Below the pieces are notes generated by a model that saw only the letters and a list, made by a program, of their open reading frames with translations, did no database searches and was not told the DNA's origin. DNA of 64,000 bases from Acidipropionibacterium virtanenii. GTDB taxonomy: Bacteria > Actinomycetota > Actinomycetes > Propionibacteriales > Propionibacteriaceae. The DNA is taken from the NCBI RefSeq assembly GCF_003325455.1, contig NZ_CP025198.1, positions 1,054,001 to 1,118,000 on the forward strand. The letters run 5' to 3'. Every line of letters starts with the position of its first letter. Position 1 is the first letter of the stretch. A program made the position numbers and the translations under genes. This document shows positions 1 to 10,324 of the stretch, one piece after another.

Positions 1-169
1 CATCGAGCAGATCTTCGACGTCAAGGTCACCGCCGTGAACACGATGAACCGCAAGGGCAAGACGCGCCGCACCCGTGACGGGCTCGGCAAGCGCAAGGAC
101 ACCAAGCGCGCCATCGTGACCGTGGCCGAGGGAGATCGCATCGATATCTTCGCCGGCCAGGGCGAGTGA
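1..169 (+). CDS. rplW: Ribosomal protein L23, C-terminal part (cut by window edge)
   Basis: Reading from base 2, the open frame ends with a TGA at 167-169 and gives the last 55 residues of a 50S L23 protein, with the basic loop [13 protein letters not shown] followed by the closing beta strands ending IFAGQGE. L23 binds 23S rRNA at the exit-tunnel rim and docks trigger factor and SRP. It sits just upstream of rplB, the usual S10-operon order. The 5' part lies outside the window, so start and full length cannot be judged. Confidence 0.93.
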   Translation, partial: IEQIFDVKVTAVNTMNRKGKTRRTRDGLGKRKDTKRAIVTVAEGDRIDIFAGQGE

Positions 170-202
170 GCCCGAGGCTAGGAAGACAAGGAACGAAGAT
201 CC

Positions 203-1039
<837 letters not shown>

Positions 1040-1054
1040 TTGGGAGTCTGAGGA

Positions 1055-1336
1055 ATGCCACGCAGTCTGAAGAAGGGCCCCTTCGTTGACGGGCATCTGG
1101 CCAAGAAGGTCGATGCGCAGAACGAGGCGGGTACGCACAACGTCATCAAGACCTGGTCGCGTCGTTCGATGGTGACCCCCGACATGATCGGGCACACCAT
1201 CGGCGTGCACGACGGTCGCAAGCATGTTCCGGTCTTCGTCACCGAGGCCATGGTCGGTCACAAGCTCGGGGAGTTCGCCCCGACTCGGACCTTCCGCGGT
1301 CACGTGAAGGACGACAAGAAGGCGCGCAGGCGCTGA
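1055..1336 (+). CDS. rpsS: 30S ribosomal protein S19
   Basis: The 93-residue product matches S19 in length and sequence: the start [15 protein letters not shown], a central [15 protein letters not shown] strand and the [12 protein letters not shown] segment are hallmark S19 motifs. S19 sits in the 30S head with S13 and contacts the A-site finger of 23S rRNA. A GAGGA ribosome-binding site lies just before the ATG. It is embedded between rplB and rplV with very short spacers, so co-transcription and coupled translation are expected. Confidence 0.98.
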   Translation: MPRSLKKGPFVDGHLAKKVDAQNEAGTHNVIKTWSRRSMVTPDMIGHTIGVHDGRKHVPVFVTEAMVGHKLGEFAPTRTFRGHVKDDKKARRR

Positions 1337-1354
1337 CGAGAGGGAAGCTGATTC

Positions 1355-1819
1355 ATGAGCAACACTGAGAATGAGCCCAGCCGTCGCCGCGCCGCGCTGC
1401 TCGGTGACCGGGCTGGCTCCTTCGCCATCGCCCGTCACATCCGCATGAGCGCGAGCAAGTGCCGCCGTGTGGTGGACCTGGTCCGCGGGATGGACGCCTC
1501 CGAGGCGGTCGACCTGCTGAAGTTCCAGCCCCAGGCGGCGGCCGAGCCGGTGCGCAAGGTGGTGGCCTCCGCGGTCGCCAACGCCGAGCAGACCGAGGGC
1601 CTTCGTGGCGACGACCTGTATATCTCGCAGGCCTTCGTCGACGAGGGCACCACGATGCGGCGGATCCGCCCCCGTGCCAAGGGGTCGGCCAGTCGTATCC
1701 TCAAGCGCGGCGCCCACATCACTGTGGTCGTCGAGCCCAAGGACGCCCGTCCCGAGCCCAAGAAGGCCAAGAAGGGCCGTCCGACCACCGTCAAGACCGA
1801 GACCGAGAAGGGAGCCTGA
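1355..1819 (+). CDS. rplV: 50S ribosomal protein L22 with N- and C-terminal extensions
   Basis: The core, from about residue 25 ([21 protein letters not shown]) to the tunnel hairpin [18 protein letters not shown], is canonical L22, whose beta hairpin lines the peptide exit tunnel and influences macrolide response. The protein is 154 residues, against about 110-120 in many bacteria. The extra length is an N-terminal segment of about 24 residues and a Lys/Pro-rich C-terminal tail. Such extensions are common in actinobacterial L22. It ends 3 bp before rpsC. Confidence 0.97.
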   Translation: MSNTENEPSRRRAALLGDRAGSFAIARHIRMSASKCRRVVDLVRGMDASEAVDLLKFQPQAAAEPVRKVVASAVANAEQTEGLRGDDLYISQAFVDEGTTMRRIRPRAKGSASRILKRGAHITVVVEPKDARPEPKKAKKGRPTTVKTETEKGA

Positions 1820-1822
1820 CAC

Positions 1823-2641
1823 ATGGGCCAGAAGATCAACCCCCATGGTTTCCGTCTCGGTGTGACGACCGATCACAAGACCCGCTGGTACGCCGAGAAG
1901 CAGTACGCCGAGCTCGTGGGTGAAGACGACAAGATCCGCGCATGGCTCAAGAAGAACCTTGAGCGCGCGGGCATCTCGTCCATCGAGATCGAGCGTCGCT
2001 CCGAGCGAGTGACCATTTTCCTGTACGCCGCACGTCCGGGCATCGTCATCGGACGCAACGGAGCCGAGGCCGAGCGCGTGCGCGGTGAGCTGGAGAAGCT
2101 CACCGGCAAGCAGATCCAGCTCAACATCCTCGAGGTCAAGAACCCCGAGACCGATGCGCAGCTGGTGGCCCAGGGCATCGCCGAGCAGCTCGCTGCCCGC
2201 GTCGCCTTCCGTCGCGCCATGCGCAAGGCCCAGCAGTCCGCCATGCGTTCGGGTGCCAAGGGCATCCGGATCAAGTGCTCCGGACGTCTGGGCGGCGCCG
2301 AGATGAGCCGTTCCGAGGGTTACCGCGAGGGCCGCGTGCCGCTGCACACCCTGCGCGCCGACATCGACTACGGCTTCTTCGAGGCCCGCACCACCTACGG
2401 GCGCATCGGCGTCAAGGTGTGGATCTACAAGGGCGACGTCACCGGTACCCGCGCCGAGCGCGCAGCTCAGAAGGCTGCCCGCCAGGCCGCTCAGGGATCC
2501 GGGCGCGGACGTGGCGGCCGTCGTGGCCGCGGCGACCGTCCGGACCGCGGTGGTCGCCGTCGCGCCGACGCCGCCAAGGCGCCCGCTGACGCCCAGGCCG
2601 GAGCCAAGGCGTCGAGCCAGCCCGAGAACGCAGGAGCCTGA
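1823..2641 (+). CDS. rpsC: 30S ribosomal protein S3 with basic Gly/Arg tail
   Basis: S3 forms the mRNA entry channel of the 30S subunit and has helicase activity there. The KH domain is visible near residues 65-100, with a GxxG-type loop ([12 protein letters not shown]), and the C-terminal S3 domain follows with [17 protein letters not shown]. Beyond about residue 212 there is a roughly 55-residue Arg/Gly then Ala/Lys-rich tail ([20 protein letters not shown]) of low complexity, a common actinobacterial elaboration. The ATG follows rplV by 3 bp. Confidence 0.98.
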   Translation: MGQKINPHGFRLGVTTDHKTRWYAEKQYAELVGEDDKIRAWLKKNLERAGISSIEIERRSERVTIFLYAARPGIVIGRNGAEAERVRGELEKLTGKQIQLNILEVKNPETDAQLVAQGIAEQLAARVAFRRAMRKAQQSAMRSGAKGIRIKCSGRLGGAEMSRSEGYREGRVPLHTLRADIDYGFFEARTTYGRIGVKVWIYKGDVTGTRAERAAQKAARQAAQGSGRGRGGRRGRGDRPDRGGRRRADAAKAPADAQAGAKASSQPENAGA

Positions 2642-2642
2642 C

Positions 2643-3062
2643 ATGTTGATTCCTCGTCGAGTGAAGTACCGCAAGCAGCACCACCCCGGCCGTCGTGGCA
2701 TGGCCAAGGGTGGTACAGAGCTGGCCTTCGGGGACTTCGGGATCCAGGCCCTCGAGCCCGCCTACCTGACCAACCGTCAGATCGAGGCCGCTCGTATCGC
2801 CATGACCCGTTACATCAAGCGTGGCGGAAAGGTGTGGATCAACGTCTACCCCGACCGTCCGATGACGAAGCACCCCGCCGAGTCCCGGATGGGTTCCGGC
2901 AAGGGCACGCCCGAGTGGTGGATCGCCAACATCAAGCCGGGCCGGGTGCTCTTCGAGCTCGCCGGTGTGCCGGAGGAGGTGGCCCGGGAGGCCATGCGTC
3001 TGGCCATCCACAAGCTGCCGATGAAGGCCCGTTTCATCTCTCGTGAAGGCGGTGAGAACTGA
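2643..3062 (+). CDS. rplP: 50S ribosomal protein L16
   Basis: L16 binds near the A-site tRNA elbow and finishes large-subunit maturation. The ATG at 2643 lies directly after the rpsC stop and gives 139 residues starting [19 protein letters not shown]. Conserved L16 features include the [17 protein letters not shown] helix-strand unit and the KPLxxxR-type segment near the end. A longer open frame starting at 2511 overlaps rpsC and is rejected. The stop codon overlaps the rpmC start in a TGATG arrangement, implying translational coupling. Confidence 0.98.
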   Translation: MLIPRRVKYRKQHHPGRRGMAKGGTELAFGDFGIQALEPAYLTNRQIEAARIAMTRYIKRGGKVWINVYPDRPMTKHPAESRMGSGKGTPEWWIANIKPGRVLFELAGVPEEVAREAMRLAIHKLPMKARFISREGGEN

Positions 3063-3301
3063 TGGCGAAGCTGAAAGCTGCCGATCTGCGCGCCCTGCCG
3101 GGCGACGAGCTCCGCGCCAAGGTGACCGAGCTGAAGGAGGAGCTCTTCGGACTCCGCTTCCAGTCGGCCACCGGTCAGCTGGAGAACAGCGCCAGACTGC
3201 GCGAGGTCCGCAAGGACATCGCCCGGGTCTACACGGTGATCCAGGAGCGCAACCTCAACATCGTCGACGATCCCGATGCCCCGAAGGAGGCCGCTGAATG
3301 A
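3062..3301 (+). CDS. rpmC: 50S ribosomal protein L29
   Basis: A small 79-residue, alpha-helical L29 at the exit-tunnel rim near L23. The two-helix core is clear: the [19 protein letters not shown] motif followed by [20 protein letters not shown] short acidic tail extends past the usual 65-70 residues. Its ATG overlaps the rplP stop by one base and its own stop overlaps the rpsQ start (ATGA), so the three genes rplP-rpmC-rpsQ are tightly coupled. Confidence 0.97.
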   Translation: MAKLKAADLRALPGDELRAKVTELKEELFGLRFQSATGQLENSARLREVRKDIARVYTVIQERNLNIVDDPDAPKEAAE

Positions 3302-3573
3302 GCGAGAACACCGCTGAGGAGCGGACCACCCGCCGCAAGGTGCGCGAGGGCCTGGTCGTCTCCGACAAGATGGACAAGACGATCGTGGTGGCCGTCGAGG
3401 ACCGGGTCAAGCACCCCCTCTACGGCAAGGTCATGACCAAGACCATCCGTCTGAAGGCCCATGACGAGAAGAACGAGGCCGGCCAGGGCGATCGCGTGAG
3501 GGTCATGGAGACCCGCCCGCTGTCGGCCACCAAGCGCTGGCGTCTGCTCGAGATCGTCGAGAAGGCCAAGTGA
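3298..3573 (+). CDS. rpsQ: 30S ribosomal protein S17
   Basis: S17 is an early-assembly 16S rRNA binder with an OB fold. The 91-residue product has the family signature [25 protein letters not shown] and the closing [20 protein letters not shown]. The start ATG overlaps the rpmC stop. In many actinobacteria rplN follows directly; here a strong palindromic terminator (3610-3646) and a UvrA-like gene intervene, so the S10-type transcript probably ends after rpsQ. Confidence 0.98.
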   Translation: MSENTAEERTTRRKVREGLVVSDKMDKTIVVAVEDRVKHPLYGKVMTKTIRLKAHDEKNEAGQGDRVRVMETRPLSATKRWRLLEIVEKAK

Positions 3574-3609
3574 TCCCGGCCTGACCTTCCCGGTCAGGTT
3601 GAGAGACTG

Positions 3610-3646
3610 CAGCAGGGCCCGTCCCCCGGGGGGACGGGCCCTGCTG
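3610..3646 (+). terminator. 18-bp perfect-stem terminator after rpsQ
   Basis: An 18-bp arm at 3610-3627 is followed by one unpaired base and its exact complement at 3629-3646, so the stem is GC-rich and essentially loop-minimal. No T-run follows, as is common for actinobacterial intrinsic terminators. It lies 37 bp after the rpsQ stop and would separate the S10-type transcript from the UvrA-like gene. Confidence 0.8.
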
Positions 3647-3663
3647 TGCGTTCCGGAGGACAT

Positions 3664-3728
3664 GAGTTCTGCCGCGAGGCGGCCGCGGAGTGGATACTCC
3701 GCCCGGCCCCGGTGTGGTGGCAGAACTC
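3664..3728 (+). repeat. 65-bp palindromic element, family A, copy 1
   Basis: The ends are GAGTTCTGCC and its exact inverse GGCAGAACTC, with 65 bp between the outer ends. It shares with the copies at 20840, 20931 and 21022 the central GGATA box (positions 29-33 of the unit) and the 3' arm TGTGGTGGCAGAACTC. The flanking ATCCGGA also recurs after copy 3. It lies just upstream of the UvrA-like gene. Confidence 0.9.
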
Positions 3729-3749
3729 ATCCGGAGCAGGATGGGGAGC

Positions 3750-6242
3750 ATGGCACACGACGATCAGGTGGACAGGACGGATCGAGGACCGCGGCAGATC
3801 CGGGTGAGAGGTGCGAGAGTCCACAACCTGCGGGGGATCGACGTCGACATCCCCCTGGGCCAGATGGTCGGGATCGCCGGGGTCTCCGGTTCCGGGAAGT
3901 CCTCCCTGGCCCTGGGCGTCCTCTACGCCGAGGGGTCGCGGCGCTACCTGGAAGCCCTGTCCACCTACACCAGACGGCGTCTCACCCAGGCCGCACGAGC
4001 CGCCGTCGATTCCGTGGAGCACGTCCCGGCCGCCCTGGCCCTGCGGCAGCGGCCCGGCGTCCCCGGCGTGCGCAGCACCTTCGGCACCTCCACCGAACTG
4101 CTCAACAGCCTCCGGCTCATCTACTCCCGACTGGCCCGCCACCGCTGCCCCAACGGCCACTATCTCGAGCCGACCACCGACGTGGCCCTCGACCGCTCGC
4201 TGACCTGCCCGGTCTGCGGGGAGACCTTCCGGCCGCCGGGGGCCGAGTCGCTGGCCTTCAACTCCGCCGGCGCCTGCCCCCGCTGCTCGGGCACCGGGGT
4301 GGTCCGCGACGTCGATGACGCCACCCTGGTGCCCGACGAGTCGCTGACCATCGAGCAGGGGGCCGTCGAGTCCTGGAAGATCATGGGATCGACGCCGAAC
4401 CCCCGAGTCGTCGCCGAGCTCGGCGTGCGCACCGATGTGCCCTTCGCCGACCTGTCGTCCGAGGAGCGGCGGATCGTCTTCGACGGTCCGCAGGTCAAAC
4501 GGCAGATCATGGTGCCCTCGAAGAACGGCAAGGTCTTCGACCTCAACTGGACCTACCGCAATGCGCGGGTCGCCGTCCGGGAGGCCTTGGCCGGAGCGAA
4601 GTCCGAGAAGGGGCTGGCCAGGATCAACCGGTTCCTGTCAGCCCAGACCTGTCCCGACTGCGCCGGATCCCGGCTGTCCGAGGCCGCCCGCGCGCCTCTG
4701 GTCGACGGCATCAACCTCGCCCAGGCCACTGAGAAGACCCTTCAAGACCTGGTCGACTGGCTTCCCGGCCTGGTGGGCACGGTGCCCGCCGACATGACCG
4801 CCATGGCGAACACGATCATCTCCCAGATGATCGAGACCGCCCGGCGGCTGCTGGAGCTGGGCCTGGGATACCTGTCCCTGGACCGCGCCTCGGCCACCCT
4901 GTCGACCGGGGAGAGGCAGCGCGTCCAGCTCTCCAGGGCGGTCCGCAACCGCACCACCGGCGTCCTCTACGTGCTCGACGAGCCCTCCATCGGGCTGCAC
5001 CCCTCCAATGTCGACGGGCTGCTCGGTGTCATCGACGACCTGCTCGCCGACGGCAACTCGGTGGTCGTCGTCGACCACGACGTCGCGCTGCTGCGCCGTG
5101 CCGACCATCTCATCGAGATCGGGCCCGGGTCCGGCGCCGACGGCGGCGCCGTGGTGGCCACCGGCTCCGTCGCCGAGGTGACGGCCGATCCCCGCTCCCT
5201 CATCGGCCCCTTCCTGGCGGGCACCGCCGTCGTGGGCATGGACTCCGGGTCCAGAAGCGATGCCGCGGGCTCCATCCGGATGACGACCGGTCCGGTTCAC
5301 ACGGTCGGGCCGCTGCAGGTCGCGATCCCACGCGGACGCCTCACCGTCGTCACCGGGGTATCGGGCTCCGGCAAGACCACCATGGTCCTGGAGAGCCTGG
5401 TGCCCGGCCTGGAGGCCCTGATCGCGGAGGCGCCGCTTCCCGATCCGGTGCGCGGAATCGAGGCCGACGGGCTGCGCCGGGTGAACCTCATCGACTCCAC
5501 CCCCATCGGGGTCAACGTCCGTTCGACGGTCGCCACCTACTCAGGGGTGATGGACGACCTGCGGAAGGCCTGGGCCGGCACCGACGACGCCCGACGGGCA
5601 GGGTACGGCGCCGGTGACTTCTCCTACAACACCGGCTCACTGCGCTGCCCCAGCTGCTCGGGCACCGGGCAGATCTCCCTCGATGTGCAGTTCCTGCCCG
5701 ACGTCGACATCGTGTGCCCCGACTGCGGCGGCTCACGGTTCGGCCCGCAGGCCGGGCGGATCCGCCGTGACGGCGTCACCCTGCCGCAACTTCTCGGCCT
5801 CTCGGTGGCCCGGGCCCTCGACGACGTCGGGGACATCCCGGCGGTGGGCCGCCGGTTGCGCACCCTGGTCGACCTCGGTCTGGGATACCTCACCCTGGGC
5901 GAGTCGACCCCGGCCCTGTCGGGAGGCGAGGCGCAGCGGCTGAAGCTGGCCTCCCAGATGTCGCGGGACCAGCGCGACGCCGTCTTCGTCTTCGACGAGC
6001 CCACCGTCGGCCTGCACCCGTTGGACGTGGCGACCCTGCTCCGGGTGCTCGGGAGCCTGCTGGCCCACGGCGCCACCGTCGTCGTCATCGAACACGACCT
6101 GGACGTCATCCGGCATGCCGATCACATCATCGACATGGGCCCGGGTGGGGGAGCCGCGGGTGGCAGGATCGTGGCGACCGGCACCCCCGACCAGGTGGCC
6201 GCCGATCCGGGATCGGTGACGGGCCGATATCTGGCGCGCTGA
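3750..6242 (+). CDS. UvrA-like ABC ATPase (short UvrA paralogue)
   Basis: A double ABC-ATPase of the UvrA family, 830 residues, against roughly 950 for repair UvrA. Walker A GVSGSGKS lies at residues 44-51; zinc-ligand pairs CPVCGETF and CPRCSGTG follow; signature STGERQRVQLSRAV precedes a YVLDEPSIGLHP Walker B. The second half has GVSGSGKTT, CPSCSGTG, CPDCGGSRF, LSGGEAQRLKLASQM and VFDEPTVGLHP. Short UvrA relatives in actinobacteria have been linked to drug tolerance as well as DNA damage; which applies here is unknown. The frame is open from 3690, but that start lies inside a repeat, and the ATG at 3750 follows GGATGGGGAGC. The gene sits alone between rpsQ and rplN, an unusual place. Confidence 0.9.
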   Translation: MAHDDQVDRTDRGPRQIRVRGARVHNLRGIDVDIPLGQMVGIAGVSGSGKSSLALGVLYAEGSRRYLEALSTYTRRRLTQAARAAVDSVEHVPAALALRQRPGVPGVRSTFGTSTELLNSLRLIYSRLARHRCPNGHYLEPTTDVALDRSLTCPVCGETFRPPGAESLAFNSAGACPRCSGTGVVRDVDDATLVPDESLTIEQGAVESWKIMGSTPNPRVVAELGVRTDVPFADLSSEERRIVFDGPQVKRQIMVPSKNGKVFDLNWTYRNARVAVREALAGAKSEKGLARINRFLSAQTCPDCAGSRLSEAARAPLVDGINLAQATEKTLQDLVDWLPGLVGTVPADMTAMANTIISQMIETARRLLELGLGYLSLDRASATLSTGERQRVQLSRAVRNRTTGVLYVLDEPSIGLHPSNVDGLLGVIDDLLADGNSVVVVDHDVALLRRADHLIEIGPGSGADGGAVVATGSVAEVTADPRSLIGPFLAGTAVVGMDSGSRSDAAGSIRMTTGPVHTVGPLQVAIPRGRLTVVTGVSGSGKTTMVLESLVPGLEALIAEAPLPDPVRGIEADGLRRVNLIDSTPIGVNVRSTVATYSGVMDDLRKAWAGTDDARRAGYGAGDFSYNTGSLRCPSCSGTGQISLDVQFLPDVDIVCPDCGGSRFGPQAGRIRRDGVTLPQLLGLSVARALDDVGDIPAVGRRLRTLVDLGLGYLTLGESTPALSGGEAQRLKLASQMSRDQRDAVFVFDEPTVGLHPLDVATLLRVLGSLLAHGATVVVIEHDLDVIRHADHIIDMGPGGGAAGGRIVATGTPDQVAADPGSVTGRYLAR

Positions 6243-6270
6243 CGCCCGCGGCGAAGGGGCGCCACCCGAT

Positions 6271-6300
6271 TTCACCGGATATCACCACATGGGGTACGCT
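6271..6300 (+). promoter_or_regulatory. Possible promoter for the rplN-rplO block
   Basis: TTCACC at 6271-6276 and TACGCT at 6295-6300 are spaced 18 bp, a plausible sigma-A pair. It sits 210 bp upstream of rplN in the gap after the UvrA-like gene, where a new ribosomal transcript must start. The rest of the 267-bp gap (to 6509) has no gene and looks like a 5' leader. Both boxes deviate from consensus. Confidence 0.4.
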
Positions 6301-6509
6301 GTCCAAGTTGCCTTGTGACCGAGCCCTCGTGGAACGATGCGGACCTTCAACGTCCGTACCTCGCCGAGTGGGACCCTTCGCGGGCGATGCTGCGTGTCCG
6401 ACGGGAGTGATCCCGCCAGGCACGGGCTGCCTCCTGGCAAAATCCAGGGGGTTCGTGTTCAACGGTCCCGCCAGGCCCTCACGGGGAACCAGGGGACGGA
6501 GGAGAAGAC

Positions 6510-6878
6510 ATGATCCAGCAGGAGACGCGACTCAAGGTCGCCGACAACACGGGTGCGAAGGAACTTCTGTGCATCCGTGTTCTCGGTGGGACCAAGCGTC
6601 GCTACGCCGGGCTCGGTGACACCATCGTGTGCACCGTCAAGGACGCCATTCCCGGTGGCAACGTCAAGCGCGGCGAGGTCGTCAAGGCGGTCATCGTGCG
6701 CACCGTCAAGCAGCACCGTCGCCCCGATGGCTCGTACATCAAGTTCGACGAGAACGCCGCCGTCATCCTGGCCGGCGACGGCCAGCCCCGCGGCACCCGC
6801 ATCTTCGGGCCCATCGCCCGCGAGCTGCGTGACAAGAAGTTCATGCGCATCATCTCGCTCGCCCCGGAGGTGATCTGA
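6510..6878 (+). CDS. rplN: 50S ribosomal protein L14
   Basis: L14 forms inter-subunit bridges with 16S rRNA and is the site where the silencing factor RsfS docks. The 122-residue product begins [19 protein letters not shown] and holds the typical [18 protein letters not shown] and [23 protein letters not shown] segments, matching the usual L14 length exactly. A GGACGGAGGAG ribosome-binding site precedes the ATG. It is the first gene after the UvrA-like insertion and probably heads its own transcript. Confidence 0.98.
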   Translation: MIQQETRLKVADNTGAKELLCIRVLGGTKRRYAGLGDTIVCTVKDAIPGGNVKRGEVVKAVIVRTVKQHRRPDGSYIKFDENAAVILAGDGQPRGTRIFGPIARELRDKKFMRIISLAPEVI

Positions 6879-7247
6879 GTGAAGTCCCTCAAGATCAAGA
6901 AGGGTGACCAGGTCAAGGTCATCGCCGGAAACGACAAGGGCACCATCGGAGAGGTCCTCTCCGTGGACCCGGCCCGCGAGAGGGTCGTCGTCCAGGGTGT
7001 CAACATCCGCAAGCACCACCGCCGCGACACCCCGAACCCCGACGGCTCCGCCGCCAAGGGCGGGATCATCAGCTCCGAGGCCCCGATCCACGTGTCGAAC
7101 GTCCAGCTCGTCACCAAGGTCGACGACGAGGACGTGGTGACCCGGGCCGGCTACCGTCGCGTCGATGTCACCAAGCGCCGCTCCGACGGTTCCGAGTACG
7201 CCGCCAAGCGCAGCGTCCGCTACCTCAAGAAGGGAGAGGCCAAGTGA
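6879..7247 (+). CDS. rplX: 50S ribosomal protein L24
   Basis: L24 initiates 50S assembly by binding the 5' domain of 23S rRNA. The 122-residue protein starts with a GTG immediately after the rplN stop and has the KOW motif near the N-terminus ([20 protein letters not shown]), then [17 protein letters not shown]. It is about 15-20 residues longer than E. coli L24 at the C-terminus, normal for actinobacteria. The stop overlaps the rplE GTG start. Confidence 0.97.
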   Translation: MKSLKIKKGDQVKVIAGNDKGTIGEVLSVDPARERVVVQGVNIRKHHRRDTPNPDGSAAKGGIISSEAPIHVSNVQLVTKVDDEDVVTRAGYRRVDVTKRRSDGSEYAAKRSVRYLKKGEAK

Positions 7248-7876
7248 GCGCCGAAGCCCCCGAGACCACCTACGAAGGCCCGCGGCTCAAGAAGCAGTAC
7301 CGCTCTGAGATCGTCGGGGCCCTCCAGGAGGAGTTCCACTACGCCAACCCGATGCTCGTCCCCGGCCTGGTCAAGGTCGTCGTGAACATGGGTGTCGGCG
7401 ACGCGGCCCACGACTCGAAGGTCATGGACGGTGCGATCCGCGACATCACCGCGATCACCGGCCAGAAGCCGCAGGTCACCAAGGCCCGCAAGTCCATCGC
7501 CCAGTTCAAGCTGCGCGAGGGCCAGCCGATCGGCTGCCACGTCACCCTCCGCGGTGACCGCATGTGGGAGTTCGCGGACCGTCTGCTCACCCTGGCGCTG
7601 CCGCGTATCCGCGATTTCCGCGGACTCAACGGCAACCAGTTCGACGGCCAGGGCAACTTCACCTTCGGGCTGTCCGAGCAGGTGATGTTCCTGGAGATCG
7701 ATCAGGACCGCATCGACCGCGTGCGCGGGATGGACATCACCTTCGTCACCACGGCGAAGAACGACGTGGAGGGCAAGGCCCTCCTCAAGCACCTCGGCTT
7801 CCCGTTCAAGGCCAAGGACGATCCCAGGGTCAAGGTCAAGCGCGGCCCGGCCTACTACGCCAAGAAGAAGAAGTGA
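7244..7876 (+). CDS. rplE: 50S ribosomal protein L5
   Basis: L5 binds 5S rRNA and contacts S13 and P-site tRNA. The GTG at 7244 overlaps the rplX stop by four bases and gives 210 residues, with an N-terminal extension of about 25 residues relative to the 180-residue standard. Family motifs include [39 protein letters not shown] and the [20 protein letters not shown] segment. A basic tail ends YYAKKKK. Confidence 0.97.
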   Translation: MSAEAPETTYEGPRLKKQYRSEIVGALQEEFHYANPMLVPGLVKVVVNMGVGDAAHDSKVMDGAIRDITAITGQKPQVTKARKSIAQFKLREGQPIGCHVTLRGDRMWEFADRLLTLALPRIRDFRGLNGNQFDGQGNFTFGLSEQVMFLEIDQDRIDRVRGMDITFVTTAKNDVEGKALLKHLGFPFKAKDDPRVKVKRGPAYYAKKKK

Positions 7877-7890
7877 GGCAGGAGTAACCG

Positions 7891-8076
7891 ATGGCCAAGA
7901 CAGCTCTGAGGGTCAAGGCGGCTCGCAAGCCGAAGTTCGCAGTTCGTGGCTACACCCGTTGCCAGCGGTGCGGAAGGCCCCATTCGGTCTACCGCAAGTT
8001 CAAGCTCTGCAGGGTCTGCCTGCGTGAGATGGCTCACGCCGGCGAGCTCCCGGGTATCACCAAGTCCTCCTGGTGA
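7891..8076 (+). CDS. rpsZ: 30S ribosomal protein S14, zinc-binding type
   Basis: A 61-residue S14 of the short zinc-ribbon class: cysteines at 24, 27, 40 and 43 (CxxC-x12-CxxC) would hold one zinc ion. S14 helps assemble the 30S head. Many actinobacteria also carry a longer zinc-free S14 elsewhere, expressed under zinc limitation; none is in this window. The ATG lies 14 bp after rplE with an AGGAG site. A 215-bp gap follows before rpsH. Confidence 0.97.
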   Translation: MAKTALRVKAARKPKFAVRGYTRCQRCGRPHSVYRKFKLCRVCLREMAHAGELPGITKSSW

Positions 8077-8093
8077 TCCGCGACCGGGGCTCG

Positions 8094-8111
8094 GGCCGGG
8101 ATCTCCCGGCC
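8094..8111 (+). terminator. Short hairpin after rpsZ
   Basis: An 8-bp perfect stem (8094-8101 with 8104-8111) lies 18 bp after the rpsZ stop and is followed by GC-rich sequence without a T-run. It could be an attenuator or RNA-processing site within the spc operon. Nothing else in 8077-8291 resembles a gene; the segment looks like an untranslated spacer or rpsH leader. Confidence 0.35.
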
Positions 8112-8291
8112 GGGTGCCCCGGGGGTCGAATCCTGCGGGCAGTCCGCACGGATCTCGGGCGCCTCGGCGTCCACGGGCCACGACGACCCTGGCGAGGGAT
8201 GCCTCGCCGACCACAATTCTGACAACACAGCAGGTCCCGGAGCGGGGTCACCCGAACCGGGAAACCGTTGTGAGAAAGAGGCCAACCAGCC

Positions 8292-8699
8292 ATGACCATG
8301 ACTGATCCGATCGCAGACATGCTGACCCGTCTGCGTAACGCCAACCGGGCGTTCCACGACTCGACGACCATGCCGCACTCGAAGATCAAGGCGGGAATCG
8401 CCGAGATCCTCCAGTCCGAGGGCTACATCGCCGGGTTCCAGGTCAACGAGCCCGCCGAGGGTGAGGTCGGCAAGACCCTCACCATCGAGCTCAAATTCGG
8501 CGAGGACCGCAGGCGTTCGATCGCAGGCGTCCGCCGCATCAGCAAGCCCGGGCTTCGCGTCTACGCGAAGTCCACCGCACTGCCGAAGGTTCTCGGCGGC
8601 CTGGGGATCGCCATCATCTCGACCTCCCAGGGCCTCCTGACCGACAGGCAGGCGCACGAGAAGTCCGTGGGCGGGGAAGTCCTCGCCTACGTATGGTGA
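8292..8699 (+). CDS. rpsH: 30S ribosomal protein S8
   Basis: S8 organises the 16S central domain and in E. coli is the autogenous repressor of the spc operon. The 135-residue product has [17 protein letters not shown] at the start and the C-terminal [19 protein letters not shown] followed by GGEVLAYVW, all diagnostic. The ATG at 8298 is an equally possible start, two residues shorter. The 215-bp space upstream of it is unusually long for this operon. Confidence 0.97.
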   Translation: MTMTDPIADMLTRLRNANRAFHDSTTMPHSKIKAGIAEILQSEGYIAGFQVNEPAEGEVGKTLTIELKFGEDRRRSIAGVRRISKPGLRVYAKSTALPKVLGGLGIAIISTSQGLLTDRQAHEKSVGGEVLAYVW

Positions 8700-8730
8700 C
8701 CGGTTCGAGACTGTAGTAAGGAGTTAAGTA

Positions 8731-9273
8731 ATGTCGCGTATTGGCAGGCTCCCCATCGCCGTCCCGACCGGTGTTGAGGTGAAGCTCGATGGGCAGGACG
8801 TCGAGGTGAAGGGCCCCAAGGGGACCCTCGGCCTCTCCGTCACCGAGCCCATCTCGGTGAGCAGGAACGATGAGGGCCAGATCGTGGTCTCCCGTCCGAA
8901 CGACGAGCGGGAGAACCGCTCGCTGCACGGGCTGACCCGCACTCTCATCAACAACATGGTGATCGGTGTCACCCAGGGATACGAGAAGAAGCTCGAGATC
9001 CAGGGCGTCGGCTACCGAGTCATCTCGAAGGGGCCCAAGCAGCTCGAGTTCAACCTCGGCTTCTCCCACCCGGTGTTCGTGGAGGCCCCCGAGGGCATCA
9101 CCTTCGCCGTGGAGAACGCCACGAAGTTCTCGGTTCAGGGCATTGACAAGCAGAGTGTCGGCGAGACCGCGGCCAAGATCCGCAAGATCCGCAAGCCCGA
9201 GCCCTACAAGGGCAAGGGCGTGCGCTACGCCGATGAGAACGTCCGCCGCAAGGTCGGAAAGGCAGGTAAGTGA
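8731..9273 (+). CDS. rplF: 50S ribosomal protein L6
   Basis: L6 lies at the base of the L7/L12 stalk near the sarcin-ricin loop. The 180-residue protein begins [17 protein letters not shown] and ends with the hallmark [18 protein letters not shown], covering both tandem alpha/beta domains at standard length. An AAGGAG site precedes the ATG. The TGA stop overlaps the rplR ATG by one base. Confidence 0.98.
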   Translation: MSRIGRLPIAVPTGVEVKLDGQDVEVKGPKGTLGLSVTEPISVSRNDEGQIVVSRPNDERENRSLHGLTRTLINNMVIGVTQGYEKKLEIQGVGYRVISKGPKQLEFNLGFSHPVFVEAPEGITFAVENATKFSVQGIDKQSVGETAAKIRKIRKPEPYKGKGVRYADENVRRKVGKAGK

Positions 9274-9656
9274 TGGGAGTCGCACTCAAGAGCGGCAAGA
9301 ACCTGGCCCCGAAGACCGCATCGCGTCATCGTCGTCAGCTGCGCGGCCGCAAGCACGTCTTCGGCTCGGTCGAGCGCCCCCGGATGGTGGTCACCCGTTC
9401 CGCCAGGCACGTCTTCGTGCAGGTGATCGATGACGCCGCCGGGCACACCCTGGTCTCGGCCTCCACCATGGAGCCCGAGCTGCGTGGCCTGGAGGCCGAC
9501 AAGACCGCCAAGGCCGCACGCGTGGGCACCCTCGTCGGTGAGCGCGCGAAGGCCGCGGGGATCGAGCGGGTCGTCTTCGACCGCGCCGGCAACAAGTACC
9601 ACGGCAGGATCGCTGCGCTGGCCGATGCGGCCCGCGAGGCCGGTCTGGACTTCTGA
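9273..9656 (+). CDS. rplR: 50S ribosomal protein L18
   Basis: L18 binds 5S rRNA together with L5. The 127-residue form begins at the ATG overlapping the rplF stop; a GTG one codon earlier is also open but less likely. Visible motifs are [20 protein letters not shown], a mid-protein [14 protein letters not shown] and the C-terminal [22 protein letters not shown]. The length is normal. It continues the unbroken rplF-rplR-rpsE-rpmD-rplO run. Confidence 0.97.
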   Translation: MGVALKSGKNLAPKTASRHRRQLRGRKHVFGSVERPRMVVTRSARHVFVQVIDDAAGHTLVSASTMEPELRGLEADKTAKAARVGTLVGERAKAAGIERVVFDRAGNKYHGRIAALADAAREAGLDF

Positions 9657-9679
9657 CCACGAAAGGTAAGTGAGTAGCG

Positions 9680-10324
9680 ATGAGTGGAACCCAGCGCCGC
9701 GGTGGCGGTGCAGGTGGCGAGCGTCGCGGCCGCGACGACCGTCGTGGCCAGAACGATCGTGACAAGAATCAGTATCTGGAGCGCGTGGTTGCGATCAACC
9801 GCGTCGCCAAGGTCGTCCAGGGTGGACGCCGCTTCAGCTTCACCGCGCTGGTCGTGGTGGGCGATGGCGAGGGCACCGTGGGCGTCGGTTACGGCAAGGC
9901 CAAGGAGGTGCCCGCGGCGATCGCCAAGGGCGTCGAGGAGGCCAAGAAGCACTTCTTCAAGGTGCCTCGTATCGGCCGTACCATCACCCATCCGGTGACC
10001 GGTGAGAAGGCTGCCGGCGTGGTGCTGCTGCGCCCGGCCTCTCCCGGTACCGGCGTCATCGCCGGTGGCTCGGCCCGCGCCGTGCTGGAGTGCGCCGGCA
10101 TCGGCGACGTGCTGGCGAAGTCCCTCGGCTCCTCCAACGCGATCAACGTGGTGCATGCCACGGTGGCCGCGCTCCAGCAGCTCGAGGAGCCCGAGGAGGT
10201 CGCACGCCGTCGTGGCAAGTCCGTCGAGGATGTCGCCCCGAAGGCCATGCTGGCCGCCCGCAAGGCTGCCGACGAGGCTGCTGCCCATACCAGGTCCGAT
10301 GAGAAGTCGGGGGCCAAGGCATGA
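9680..10324 (+). CDS. rpsE: 30S ribosomal protein S5
   Basis: S5 contributes to translational accuracy and lies at the mRNA entry tunnel. A 214-residue product has a Gly/Arg-rich N-terminal extension (about 30 residues), then the double-stranded RNA-binding core [20 protein letters not shown] and the C-terminal [22 protein letters not shown]. The C-terminus is extended by about 30 residues. Its stop overlaps the rpmD ATG in an ATGA arrangement. Confidence 0.98.
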   Translation: MSGTQRRGGGAGGERRGRDDRRGQNDRDKNQYLERVVAINRVAKVVQGGRRFSFTALVVVGDGEGTVGVGYGKAKEVPAAIAKGVEEAKKHFFKVPRIGRTITHPVTGEKAAGVVLLRPASPGTGVIAGGSARAVLECAGIGDVLAKSLGSSNAINVVHATVAALQQLEEPEEVARRRGKSVEDVAPKAMLAARKAADEAAAHTRSDEKSGAKA

